Shown: positions 53,920 to 64,000 of the stretch, piece by piece
Position numbering within the stretch: position 1 is the stretch's first letter
How the letters are laid out: each line of letters opens with the position of its first letter
Assembly (NCBI GenBank): GCA_029215795.1
Contig: JARDYH010000002.1
Location: forward strand, 278,698,310 to 278,762,309
Source of the DNA: Anniella stebbinsi
Taxonomy: Eukaryota > Chordata > Lepidosauria > Squamata > Anniellidae
Direction: 5' to 3'
DNA: 64,000 bases
Notes under the pieces: generated by a model
Database searches by the model: none
Seen by the model: only the letters and a program-made list of their open reading frames with translations
What the model was told of the DNA's origin: nothing
Position numbers and translations under genes: made by a program

Positions 53920-55029
53920 ATAGGGTTTACATCATCTGACCTCCCTTCCTATTATGTGATATCTTTTCTTGTTATGCTTTATGTATAAAAAAAATCCTTA
54001 AGAAAAAGACTGATATATAAAACAGAAATAAAGAACATTGGAGGGGGACTATTACTTATATTCAAAATGCTGAATGAGAGCTTTAGACTTACACAGGCTT
54101 CTGTATAATCTTTTATACAACGTGTTGGGTTGAAAAAAGCTGGTGTCTTCCTTGCTCTGTACTTCTTGTTTTGTGGGAATTAAGTCATTCTGAAACTGTA
54201 GACATCAAAATTATGAAGTTGGGAATGCTTTGCTTAATATCACATTGTAACACATATATGTATGAAAATAAGTCCCACTTAATTATGTACCATAGCTTTC
54301 ATATAAATGGGTTTTGAATAGGGATGTATGGGCTTTGTTAAATCCATTCCATCTGTGTTTCGCAAGCGTCTTTTATTCCGTTGTCCACTCATTGCCAGAA
54401 TCGGATGGTTTGGGTTTTTTTTAACCAAAATTTCATTATGTTTGCGTTAATTCACTTTAGTGCTAATGAAAATTAGCACATATCCCCCTCCATAGTGAAA
54501 AACCAGTTTGCAAGTCCACAGAATCCACACTCATAAAATGGCGCTCTGCTCCGGATTTCACTGATCAGATTCATAGAAAACTGAACACATTTGAATGCGT
54601 TGCAGATTTCTCTAAAATCCCTAGTTTTGAACCAGAAAACTTGGCACACTGAAGCCTTAACTATAGATAACTGGAAGATGTGTGGGTGTGACACCCACCT
54701 GTTCTTCACTGGTAATATGTAGTTGATAAATCATATGATGTGTGATGACATAGTATTAGCATTTCCCTATGTCCTGCCTCACTTCATCAGCTGTCAGTTG
54801 GAACAAATGGGGAAATGCTAATGCAATGATATTGGGCTTTGTCTTCCGGAAAAATCCTGCAGCCTTACCGGGGCTTCGTCTTCCTGAGTCTTTGCAGGTT
54901 TACAATGGGCACAACACACACGCTCCCCACCCTTGTTTTTCCCGGTTCCTTTGTGGGCATGCTCCATATGTTTCATTTATTTAACCAGTAGATGGCACTG
55001 CAAGATTTCTAAAATATTACATGATTCCA
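53920..55029. other. intergenic stretch, nothing recognised
   Basis: AT-rich sequence with short ORFs only; no repeat, exon or RNA gene that I can identify. Confidence 0.4.
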
Positions 55030-55780
55030 GAATTACACCACCTCTTTGATGGCTTTTTTTGTGCTCCAAGCTACCACTGAAACCTGGGCATCCAGGTTCA
55101 AGGCCAAGTCCAGAAGTGCACCCACACTGCAAACTTGAGTCTTCAAGGTGAGTGTAACCCCAACCAGAACAAGATGAGTCCCTGTTCCCTGATCTACCTT
55201 TTGACTAACCAAGTGTACTTCTGTCTTGCCTGGATGAAGCTGCAATTTGTTCTCCCTATCCCTTCTATTACCGACATCAGACACTGGTTTAGAACTAGAA
55301 CAATTTATTTGGATTTAGATGGAAAAGAGAGGCAAAGTTGGGGATCATCAACATAGTTGTAGCACAAAACCCCAATGCTCCAGGCAACCACTCCCACTGG
55401 TTTCATGTTTATATTAAATAACAAGGGGACAAAATGGGCAAATGGCTACAGTATTGAACATTAATCCCCCAGCACACCTTCTGAAATTGCCTCTCCAAGA
55501 AGGGCCAGTGGCTCTAAGTCCCTTCCCAGAGAGACACTTCAGAAGGTTACTATGATTGATGGTATCAAAATCTGCTGAGAAGTCTAGCAGAACCAACAGG
55601 GACATATTCCCTCTTTCCAGTTGCTGGTGTAAATTGCCCATCAAGGTGACCAAACTGTCTCTGTCCCTAAACCAGGATAGAAGCAAGATTGAAGTGGATC
55701 TAGATGAACCCTGGAGCTCAATTTCCATAACATGCTCCACACTTTGTCTAGAAATGGAATATTGGCTGGGCCAGGGAAGT
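55030..55780 (-). mobile_element. decayed L2-type LINE reverse transcriptase fragment
   Basis: On the minus strand 55414-55845 includes LLVLLDFSADFDTINHSNLL (RT motif A, Asp present) and 55033-55284 includes KLQLHPGKTEVHLVSQ and SVGALLDLALNLDAQVSVVA (the thumb region). The YADD block between them is not readable in one frame. It lies head to head with the better-preserved copy that starts at about 55780. Confidence 0.7.
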
Positions 55781-57262
55781 GATTGATGCCTCTTTGTAAG
55801 AGGGAGTGGTCCCAGGCCTCCTGAAAAAGGTGGCAGTGAGACCACTCCTAAAGAAATCTTCCTTGGACCCTGAAAATCTTAATAACTACAGGCCAGTAGC
55901 AAATGTTCTATTCCTGGGCAAGGTCCTGGAGTGGGTGGTTGCGAGCCAGCTCCAGGCACTCTTGGATGAGACCGATTATCTGGATCCATTTCAGTCGGGT
56001 TTCAGGCCTGGTTTTGGTACGGAAACAGCCTTGGTTGCCCTGTATGATGACCTACGTCGGGAGAAAGACAGGGGGAGTGTGACTCTGTTTATTCTCCTTG
56101 ATCTCTCAGCGGCTTTCGATACCATCGACCATGGTATCCTTCTGGGACGACTGGCTAAGTTGGGAGTGGGAGGCACTGCATTGCAGTGGTTCCGCTCCTA
56201 CTTGGCAGGTCGGTTCCGGAAGGTGGTGCTTGGGGGACATTGCTTGGCCCCGTGGATTCTCCAGTATGGGGCTCCACAGGGGTCAGTCTTGTCCCCCATG
56301 CTGTTCAAAATCTACATGAAACTGTTGAGTGCAGTCATCCAGAGTTTTGGAGTGCGTTGTCATCAGTATGCTGATGACACGCAGCTCTATTTCTCCTTTT
56401 CATCTTCATCAGGTGAGGCTGTGGATGTACTGAACCAGTGCCTGGCTGCGACAATGGACTGGATGAGGGCTAACAAACTGAAACTCAATCCAGACAAGAC
56501 TGAGTCACTGTTAGCGGGTGGTTCTGCTGACCAGATGGAGGGTCTTCAACCTGTTCTGCATGGGGTTGCACTCCCCTTGAAGGAGCGGGTTCATAGCTTG
56601 GGGGTTCTCCTAGAACCATCTCTGTCACTTGAGGCTCAGGTGGCCTCAGTGGCACAGAGTGCCTTCTACCAACTTCATTTGGTGGCCCAGCTACGTCCCT
56701 ATCTGGACAGGGATAACCTGGCTTCAGTTGTTCATGGTCTGGTAACCTCCAAGTTAGATTACTGCAATGCACTCTACATGGGGCTGCCTTTAAAGGCAGT
56801 TCGGAAGCTGCAGCTTGTGCAAAATGCAGCGGCCAGATTGATAACTGGAACCAGAAGGTTCAAGCATATAAGACCTTATATGCTGCCTGTATGTTTCCGA
56901 GCCCGGTTCAAGGTGCTAGTTTGAACCTATAAAGCCTTACACGGCTTGGGACCACAATATCTGACGGAACGCCTTTCCCGACATGAACCTACCCGAACAC
57001 TTCGTTCAACATCTAAGGCCCTCCTCCGAGTGCCTACTCCGAGGGAAGCTTGGAGGTCGGCAACAAGGGAGTGGGCCTTCTCTGTGGTGGCCCCCGAATT
57101 GTGGAACGATCTACCTGACGAGGCCCGCCTGGCGCCAACATTGTTATCTTTTCGGCGCCAGGTCAAGACTTTCCTCTTCTCTCAGGCATTTGGCAATATC
57201 TGAGGAGCCTGGGTTTGTTTTTGTTTTTGTAGCTTTTTTGGGCTGTTGTAGCGGTTTTAAAT

Positions 57263-58832
57263 TAGGGGTGTGCACGGACCCCCCGGATCGGATCGGGACC
57301 CGGATCGGGACCTCCAATTTTGTCCCGGACCGGTTCGGACAAAATCGGAGGCCCCCCGGACCGGATCGAGTCCGATCCCGATCCAAAAATCGGAAATTTT
57401 TGGATCGGCCGCCATTTTTTTCCCCATAGACTTGCATTGCAATGCAAGTCTATGAGGAAAAAATGGCGGCGGGTGGGTAAGGGGGGGCCTAACTCCCTCC
57501 CCCCCCCGGGGCCGTCCGCTGTGGACGGCCCCGGCAGGTAAACCCCCTCCCCCGCGCTCCCTACCCCCCCTGGGGCCGCCTGCTTCCATCCGCTGGCGCC
57601 CGCGGGCGCCAGCGGATAGAAGCGGACGGCTCCGGGGGGGGGGGGTAAGCCCCCTTCCCCGCCACTTACCTTCTCGGCACGTCCGGCGCCGGCGGCTACT
57701 ACCAGCGGGCTCCGCGGCCTACTCTCGAGTAGCGCGCCGGGTGATGACATCACCCGGCGCGCCACCCTGGAGCAGGCCGCGGAGCCTGCTGGTAGTAGTA
57801 GGCGCCGGCGCCGGACGGGAGCCGCCGGGCCGGGCAGGTAAGGGCCCCCCTCCCCCCTCCCCCCTCCGCGCGCCCCCTCCTCCCCTCCACGCACCCCCTC
57901 CTTACCTTTCCGGCCCGGCGGCTCCCGTCCGGCGCCGGCGCCTACTACTTCCAGCAGGCTCCGCGGCCTGCTCTAGAGTAGTGCGCCGGGTGATGACATC
58001 ACCCGGCGCGCCATCCTAGAGCAGGCCGCGGAGCCTGCTGGGAATAGTAGGCGCCGGCGCCGGACGGGAGCCGCCGGGCCGGAAAGGTAAGGGCCCCCCT
58101 CCCCCCTCCGCGCGCCCCCTCCTCCCCTCCACGCACCCCCTCCTTACCTTTCCGGCCCGGCGGCTCCCGTCCGGCGCCGGCGCCTACTACTTCCAGCAGG
58201 CTCCGCGGCCTGCTCTAGAGTAGTGCGCCGGGTGATGACATCACCCGGCGCGCCATCCTAGAGCAGGCCGCGGAGCCTGCTGGGAATAGTAGGCGCCGGC
58301 GCCGGACGGGAGCCGCCGGGCCGGAAAGGTAAGGGCCCCCCTCCCCCCTCCGCGCGCCCCCTCCTCCCCTCCACGCACCCCCTCCTTACCTTCCCGGCCC
58401 GGTGGCTCCCGTCCGGCGCCGGCGCCTACTACTACCAGCAGGCTCCGCGGCCTGCTCTAGAGTAGCGCGCCGGGTGATGACATCACCCGGCGCGCCACCC
58501 TAGAGCAGGCCGCGGAGCCTGCTAGTAGTAGTAGGCGCCGGCGCCGGACGGGAGCCACCGGGCCGAGAAGGTAAGTGCCCCCCTCCTCCCCCCCCCCCCG
58601 CTGTCCACTTTCATCGGCGGGCGCCCGCTGGCGCCCGCCAATGGAAGCGGCGGTGGGCGCCAGTGGGCGCCCGCCGATCCGCCGATCCGCCGAACCGGTT
58701 CGGAGCTTTTTCGGACCGGTTCGGATTGGATCGGCCGATCCAGCTGCGGGATCGGAAATCGGATAATTTATCCGATTTCCCACTGGACCGGACTCGGATC
58801 GTGGATCGGGTCCGATCCAGTGCACATCCCTA
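57263..58832. mobile_element. 1,570-bp GC-rich hAT-like transposon with four palindromic tandem units
   Basis: The ends TAGGGGTGTGCACGGACC and GTGCACATCCCTA are inverted, with a perfect 8-bp target duplication TTTTAAAT (57255-57262 and 58833-58840). The outer arms carry GGATCGG/CCGATCC palindromes and a perfect 28-bp palindrome centred on TTGCATTGCAATGCAA (near 57442). The middle (57665-58575) is a tandem array. No transposase ORF; the long ORFs are GC-driven. Confidence 0.8.
57665..58575. repeat. tandem array of about 242-bp palindromic GC-rich units
   Basis: Units start with CTTACC at 57665, 57901, 58143 and 58385, so the spacing is 236, 242 and 242 bp. Each unit is itself an inverted repeat, from CTTACC through GGCGCCGGCGCC, CAGGCTCCGCGGCCTGCTC and the centre GCCGGGTGATGACATCACCC back to GGTAAG. 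Units 2 and 3 are almost identical, which indicates recent unequal exchange or replication slippage. Confidence 0.9.
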
Positions 58833-60597
58833 TTTTAAATGTATGTGTGTATTGTGTGTATGCTGTATGTTTTTGCTGTTTTAATTTTTGTATATTGTTT
58901 TTAATTGTTTTAATTCTATGTAAACTGCCCAGAGAGCTTTGGCTATGGGGAGGTATACAATTGTAATTAATAAAGAAAGAAAGAAATATTGGCGACTGGT
59001 CAATATTATCCAATATGGTGATGTACAGGAAGGTTTTCATAACAAAGGTCTCACCCAGGTTTTTTCAGGCTTTCTCCCATCCAGTGACTTGCTTGGCTTT
59101 AGCAGCATAATCACCCAAGTGTTCTCAAACCATTCTGAAGCATATTTAGCTTAGAGAGATGATTAAGGAGATATGGTGGTGGTGGGGAACCAAGAGTTGC
59201 TACACGGGGTGAACATGATGATCTATGGAGTCATTTTGACCACTGTGATATATTTGCCTGCTTTATACTGAACATTTCCCCCCCAAAGCCATTTCTACAA
59301 ATGTATTTTTGTTTTTATTGGCCAGACAGAAATCACAATGTCACCTCTTCTGTCTCCTTAGTTGATCCTTTTGCAAGCAATGTTGCAAGAACTGTGGAAA
59401 TGCAGATAGATACCATTATCCTGCTGGTTTACGTTCCTTCCTAGGAATAATTAATAGTTACCTTTCTCATAACAAGCAGGGTCCCAAGGGACAGCTTTCA
59501 TTTCTCCTATCTGATGAGAAATGATGGGTATTTTCATCTCTGGTAGACTTGGGAAGCCTCTTATGAGGATGTGAAGACACTAATGGACTTTATTTAGCCT
59601 AGACCCAGGTTGCCAACTGACCAGAAATAAACAGTCAGCCTGTTCTTGTTCCTGTAAAAGCAGGTTGATATGCAGTAGGTGAAGATCTTCACAGCATAGA
59701 GATAAGCATGATCACTTCTTAATGTCTGCAGCTCAAACTGCTGTTAAAGGCCCTGCTATCAGCAGGGGCTTGTTTGCTTTTTAAAATAATAATATTTGTA
59801 TTGAATTTTCTATTAATAACAAATGGATGCAACATCCAAACACATCAAACATAACACACTAATCAAACACGGGATATTCTTGATACACACGATCAGCATT
59901 GAACCAAGTTAATCAGGTAACACAGTGGACTGATTGTAACTGTATATATTCAGAGCTAGAAGAAGATATAGCAATACAACCCCCCTCCCCAAAAAAACTT
60001 TTATCTGAGCAGATCTTTCCAGCATGTTCCGCGAGTTGATGGAGGTACAGTAATGTCCTTACTGCTATTAGTATAATTAATAAATGACTCTCAGATTCCA
60101 TAGAAATAATCAATATATGTCTCGGATCTATACTGCTTAACCTGTTTTGCTAACTTTTCCATCAATGCCAGAGACCAGAGTTTATTTCTCCATATAGTAA
60201 GGGATGCTGATTGTTCTTTTTTCCAGGAAGATGCTATAGTCATTCTGGCAGCAACACACATGAAAGTAAGGAGTTCTTTATATGCCAGATTTTAATTTTT
60301 CCCTTCAAAACTGGATAATAGAGCTAACTGGGGGGAGAAGTCAATTTTTTGTTGAGTCATCTTTTCAGCCTCTTTGAAGACATTTCTCCAGAACTGATTT
60401 ACTGCGCTGCCAATTTCATCACATCCTCTCCAACATTTCGAGGACATTGACCTGCTAATATGACTTAATTTCACTGGGGTAAGGTACCATCGATACAATA
60501 CTTTGATAGAGTTCTCTTTTATTTTGGCAGAAACAGATTTAAATGGGACACTAGTCCAAGTCTTGTTCCAGCTAGAATTATCAATAATTTCTCCAAG

Positions 60598-61290
60598 GGT
60601 GCCTCTACAAGAGCGATTTAAAGCTATTTCAAAGTGCATTACCTATTTTACCTCCACATAAACGGAGCATAAATCGGGGGTTGAGGCATGTTTTCTGTCC
60701 GATTATGTGCATTATTGAATGCGCGTTAAATAGCGAGTTTTGGGCTGCCTCTACAAGAGACATTTAAAGCTCTTTCAAGGCACATAATTTTTTTTACCTC
60801 TACAAGAACGGAGCGCAAATCGGGCGTAGAGGCGCGGTTTCTCTCCGATTATGCGCATTATCGAATGCGCGTTAAATAGCGAGTTTTATTTTGCTCCGGC
60901 CGTTAAAGCGCATTTTGACTATGTGAACAAGCGATTCTCCGCATGTCAACAGTTTAAATCGCATTTCGGTCGTCCAGTAATGCGCTTCGCCGCCTCTTGT
61001 ACAGAGGTATTAGGCGTAAATGCGCTTCTGCGAATATGCGCATAATCGCCTAACCAGGCGTAAAGGCGAATTCTTGTAGATGAGGCCTTAATTTACCGCG
61101 GGTGTTAAAGTGCCTTATGACCATGTAAACAAGCTATGCTCTGCATTTGAACAACTTTAAAGCGCGTTTCATACAACCGGTAATGCGCTTCACCACCTCC
61201 CATGTATAGGGATTAGGCGTAAAAGCGATTTTGTGAAGATGCGCATAATCAGCCAAGCGGGTGTCAAACCGAAATCTTGTAGATGGGACC
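60598..61290 (-). mobile_element. CpG-rich DNA transposon, CCTCTACAAG family, copy E, itself interrupted
   Basis: Reverse orientation to copies A-D. The outer parts (60598-60741 and 61088-61290) join at GCGAGTTTT / TAATTTACCGC, the sequence found intact in other copies (GAGTTTTAATTTAC-like). The left end reads TGCCTCTACAAGAGCG, the right CTTGTAGATGGG. Many CpGs are lost. Confidence 0.7.
60742..61087 (-). mobile_element. CpG-rich DNA transposon, CCTCTACAAG family, copy F, nested in copy E
   Basis: About 346 bp, with ends GGGCTGCCTCTACAAGAG and TTCTTGTAGATGAGGCC, and better CpG retention than copy E. Its position inside E shows that it arrived later. It keeps ATTATGCGCATTATCGAATG. Confidence 0.75.
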
Positions 61291-61349
61291 CTAGTCTCTT
61301 TCCCAAGCTGCTTTGACACCTTCAATTGGCATATTATATAATTTTAAAA

Positions 61350-63020
61350 CTAACCCTTTAATGTTTAACTTTGTTTTTGCAATGATAGATTCAAAGTCAG
61401 TTAGGTTTGTTTGTTTGTTTTTTAAATGGCAGTTCTTCTCTGGATCCAGAAGATAAATCCCTTCACATGGAAGGCCCTGTCAGTTCTCTTGTAAGAAGTG
61501 TCTCGCTGTCAAGTGGAATAGAGGAAAGGGGAGGGAACTGATTAACTTCCCCCCCACTGGACCATTTTTGTTTGCAAAATCACCCCCCAACATCAGTTGT
61601 TTTTCTACCTGCGAGAAGGTGGTGGGGAGATTTGAGCACTCATCTAGTTTCGGCCTGACCAGTGCTGATCTTGCCCTGTTCTGGTTTATATATCTGGAGA
61701 ATATTTAACAGGATTTCTCTAATGCACCTAGAGATGTTGAAACTCCAGAACAAATATTGGCTATGAGGCCACGCAAATTGCCTGAATGGGGGGGGGGGGG
61801 GGAATGAACCTTTTATATAACAATAAGAGAAGTTTGATCAAAGGTACTATGATGCATTATATTATTCCTGTATCTGGAGGCTTGGAGCAAAAACCATGTT
61901 CTAGCTGTACTTGCTATTCATCTGCTTAACATGGTTCTCACTTGAATTGTGTGTTAGGACTAGTAACTTGAAAATGGTTTCCTCACCTATGTAACAACAG
62001 GGATTCAAAAGAAAATGCCTGTGTTCCTCAGTCTGAAATGATACAGTGCATTCGAGACTCTCCAATCTCATTACCACATCATTTTGCCAAGCCACACTGT
62101 TAGGGCTTATTGTGAAAGACCCCGTTGAAATATCTTGTCAGGGTTGCTATACGTAAAACTTCATAGCCGACTGAAGGTAACCCTCATGCAGGAAAAAGAA
62201 ACCATGTTCACCATGAGATGGAAAAAATGATAGGCCTGTTCACACAAATGGCCTCCTCCTGCATTCATGACCATGTTAGTGGGGAGCATCCCCAGCAGCT
62301 GCGCATTCTGTGTCAGTGTGAAGGAGCCCTACACACATACAGCGGTAGGCACAGAGCAGCTCTTCCACATGGGTGAGAATCCTGGGTAATCAACATTTCA
62401 ACTCAAATGGAGGAGCTCCTATTGTGGACTCCTTCACACTGCCCCCCCTTCCTGGTGCATGTGCCAGGGCCAGGGTGGGAGGCTGCTGACTACTCCATGT
62501 GAAAATGCCACATGGGGAGGGGAGTGAGTGTTGTTTGTTTGCTGCTAGCTTCTCAGCATACATCAAAACAAACACTAGTATAAATTTCACATGTGATGGT
62601 GCATATTGTTTTCCTACATGGATGCTATAACGCTTTTAGAAGAATGTCATGGACGAAGCAGCCCCCATTCATGAGGCATCCCATCCCTAGGCCTAATCTA
62701 CCTCATAGAGTTTTTGGAAGGACAAATGAATTATCTAGAAAGCGCTTTATCCATTGAAAAAACACTATAGAAATGAAGGGGGAAAATATTTTTCAGAATA
62801 GGTGATGAACTTTAGAAAGTCATTTGCAAAAGAAGATCATAAATGTCACTTTGGGCTAAAAGGAATATCAAAGAAGACTAGAAAGCTAATGATGAAGTTA
62901 CTGAATTATGACTGGCAATGTCCTAGGTTCATATCTTGCCTATAATATTAACTCATTAGGTGGTCTTAGACAAGCCACTTCCTCTGAGCCTCCATCATCT
63001 GCAATTTAGGGATAATATTA
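61350..63020. other. intergenic stretch, little recognised
   Basis: Contains a G homopolymer (61789-61802) and no exon, RNA gene or repeat that I can name. Confidence 0.4.
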
Positions 63021-63025
63021 ACTTA

Positions 63026-63156
63026 GGCAGGATCTACATTACTGTTTTAAAATGGTTTATAACAGTAGTGACAACTATTGGGGCCCAGGACACACTCCAT
63101 ATACAGTTTCCAAACTGTTTTCAAAGTGTCATATCCTGCTTGGTGTACACCTGGCC
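63026..63156. mobile_element. GGCCAGATCTACACC-family MITE, copy 4, short
   Basis: GGCAGGATCTACATTACTG at the left and CTGCTTGGTGTACACCTGGCC at the right, with TTA on both sides (63023-63025 and 63157-63159). Confidence 0.6.
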
Positions 63157-63172
63157 TTACTGTATAGCTGCC

Positions 63173-63292
63173 TTTCCCAACCTGGCACCTTCCAGATGTG
63201 CTGGACTGTAACCTTCATCATCCCCAGCCAGTCTGGCAGGACATCATGGGAGTTGTAGTCCAACACATCTGGAGGGAAACAGATTGGGGAAG
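63173..63292. mobile_element. short palindromic element, CCCAACC family
   Basis: TTTCCCAACCTGGCACCTTC at the left, CAGATTGGGGAAG at the right; core CATCATCCCCAGCCAGTCTG and GGAGTTGTAGTCCAACACAT. The best-preserved copy in the window. Confidence 0.65.
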
Positions 63293-63714
63293 ACTGAACT
63301 AGTGAATAATGTTCTGCCCTAAGAGAGTGAAGTCTAATTATTTTTTATAGAGGCAGAAAGAACTCACAAACAAAAACCACCAGAAAGGATTGTCTGTTAG
63401 AATCCCAGCATTGGGCCAAACTTGCCTCCTCAGCCTTGCGTTTTTTTCGGTCTGTGTTATACAAACTAGAGAAGCATCATCTGGTCTAAACAACCCAGAG
63501 AGGATCATGAGTTTGCAATGCACCACCTGCAAAGCCAGCCGCCGAGATCAAAGATCACTCCAGCTCCCTCTGCCTCCCTTCTGCAGAGTTATGCAAGGAC
63601 TTTGTTGTGAGAAGAGCTCGAGTAGCAGCTGGAATTGATCAAACTCTTGTCTCTTGCCACCTCCCCCTAACAATATTGATCTTTTGCTTGCTGGGTTTAG
63701 CAAAGAACTCCTCC

Positions 63715-64000
63715 CCCCGCGCCCCGCCCCCCCCCGCCCCCCACCTACCCACCCAGTGCTATAAAACACATACCTCCCCCCTACTTCCCCTCCCATTTGT
63801 AGTGGAGCCTGGCTGTTTGGATCTACATTACTCCCAGACGGACAAGAATTCTCTTCAGTTCTTTGAGCCCCACTTCTCGGTGATTCTAGCTCTTATTGCT
63901 GAAAGAAGATAGCAGCTTGGAGACCCACGCATGCCCGCCCCTCCACAGAGGGGTCATTTTACAAGGCTTTTAGGGCCATCCCCTACCCCTTCCAGCTTCA
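63715..64000 (+). promoter_or_regulatory. candidate TATA-box promoter and first exon of a divergent neighbour
   Basis: Two CCGCCCC GC boxes (63724-63740) are followed by TATAAAA at 63760-63766, which would place a start near 63790. No coding exon follows before the window ends; the ATG at 63929 opens a short unrecognised frame. In vertebrates the gene divergently upstream of PDE6C is RBP4 or an RBP4-like gene, whose first exon is non-coding, so that is the leading guess. It could equally be a chance GC and TATA arrangement. Confidence 0.35.

Larger units (their letters stand above)
55780..58980 (+). mobile_element. L2-clade LINE, 5'-truncated, RT ORF with one stop, split by a GC-rich transposon
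   Basis: Frame 55806-57203 is open except for one TGA at 56922-56924. It encodes NNYRPVANVLFLGKVLE, motif A FILLDLSAAFDTIDHG, motif B GAPQGSVLSPMLF, motif C HQYADDTQLYFS, then LKLNPDKTESLL and, after the stop, HGLGPQYLTERLSRHEPTRT and PELWNDLPDEARLAP. The endonuclease half is missing. The untranslated region resumes after the insertion (58841) and ends CTGCCCAGAGAGCTTTGGCT with an AATAAAG tail. It is the youngest-looking LINE in the window and cannot be active. Confidence 0.88.
59780..61345 (-). mobile_element. L1 ORF2 C-terminal and 3' remnant, split at 60598-61290
   Basis: The minus strand reads NKTWTSVPFKSVSAKIKENS, VLYRWYLTPVKLSHISRSMS then SKCWRGCDEIGSA and, farther 3', SSWKKEQSASLTIWRNKLWS. 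This is the region after the reverse transcriptase in L1 ORF2 (YRWYLTP..L, CWR-C, W..W). Stops are present. The upstream part continues right of the insertion (61291-61345). Confidence 0.65.

Noticed and set aside
57256..58825. Pro/Ala/Gly-rich ORFs up to 210 codons
   Set aside because: They fall in the GC-rich transposon and its tandem palindromes, occur on both strands and lack any domain.

Overview
This is nuclear DNA from a vertebrate, most likely a squamate reptile. It holds one recognisable protein gene, PDE6C (cone photoreceptor cGMP phosphodiesterase catalytic subunit alpha-prime), on the minus strand. I located 21 coding exons between 44706 (start codon) and 1737. Together they encode 840 codons plus one base. 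Every exon is bounded by GT and AG. The numbering of the catalytic residues matches the mammalian protein exactly, so no codons have been gained or lost up to that point. The short last exon, which should carry the prenylated C-terminus, is not visible and probably lies beyond base 1. The squamate assignment is an inference from the protein's divergence and from the repeats: L2 and L1 LINEs, tRNA-Ala-type SINEs, many hAT-like MITEs and Tc1-like remnants.

Layout, left to right. 1-1736: intron 21, with a possible decayed pseudogene at 189-660 and an L2 tail. 1737-24087: exons 21 to 2, with introns that hold CpG-rich DNA transposons, an LTR-like element, L2 pieces and palindromic MITEs. 24088-44226: a 20-kb intron 1 that is almost entirely repeats, including a Tc1-like remnant, a fossil of an uncharacterised VDHN/TFHGMG element, a solo LTR, a 359-bp hAT element with a perfect target duplication, and nested MITEs. 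44227-44706: exon 1. 44707-63700: upstream intergenic DNA with a second copy of the LTR-like repeat, two related hAT-like elements in opposite orientation, two interrupted SINEs, and an L2 reverse transcriptase ORF broken by one stop codon and a 1,570-bp GC-rich transposon. It also has an L1 ORF2 remnant split by a CpG-rich element that itself contains another copy. 63700-64000: a GC-box and TATA-box arrangement facing right, possibly the start of a divergent neighbour. From known vertebrate gene order that would be RBP4 or an RBP4-like gene, but no coding exon confirms it.

The most interesting non-gene signal is at about 26380-27060. It is a decayed plus-strand ORF carrying a VDH...TFHGMG block and a cysteine-rich tail, features I associate with an uncharacterised, repetitive ORF family of invertebrate genomes. 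The second is the nested transposon record. Several 8-bp target duplications can be read directly, and they order the insertions in time.
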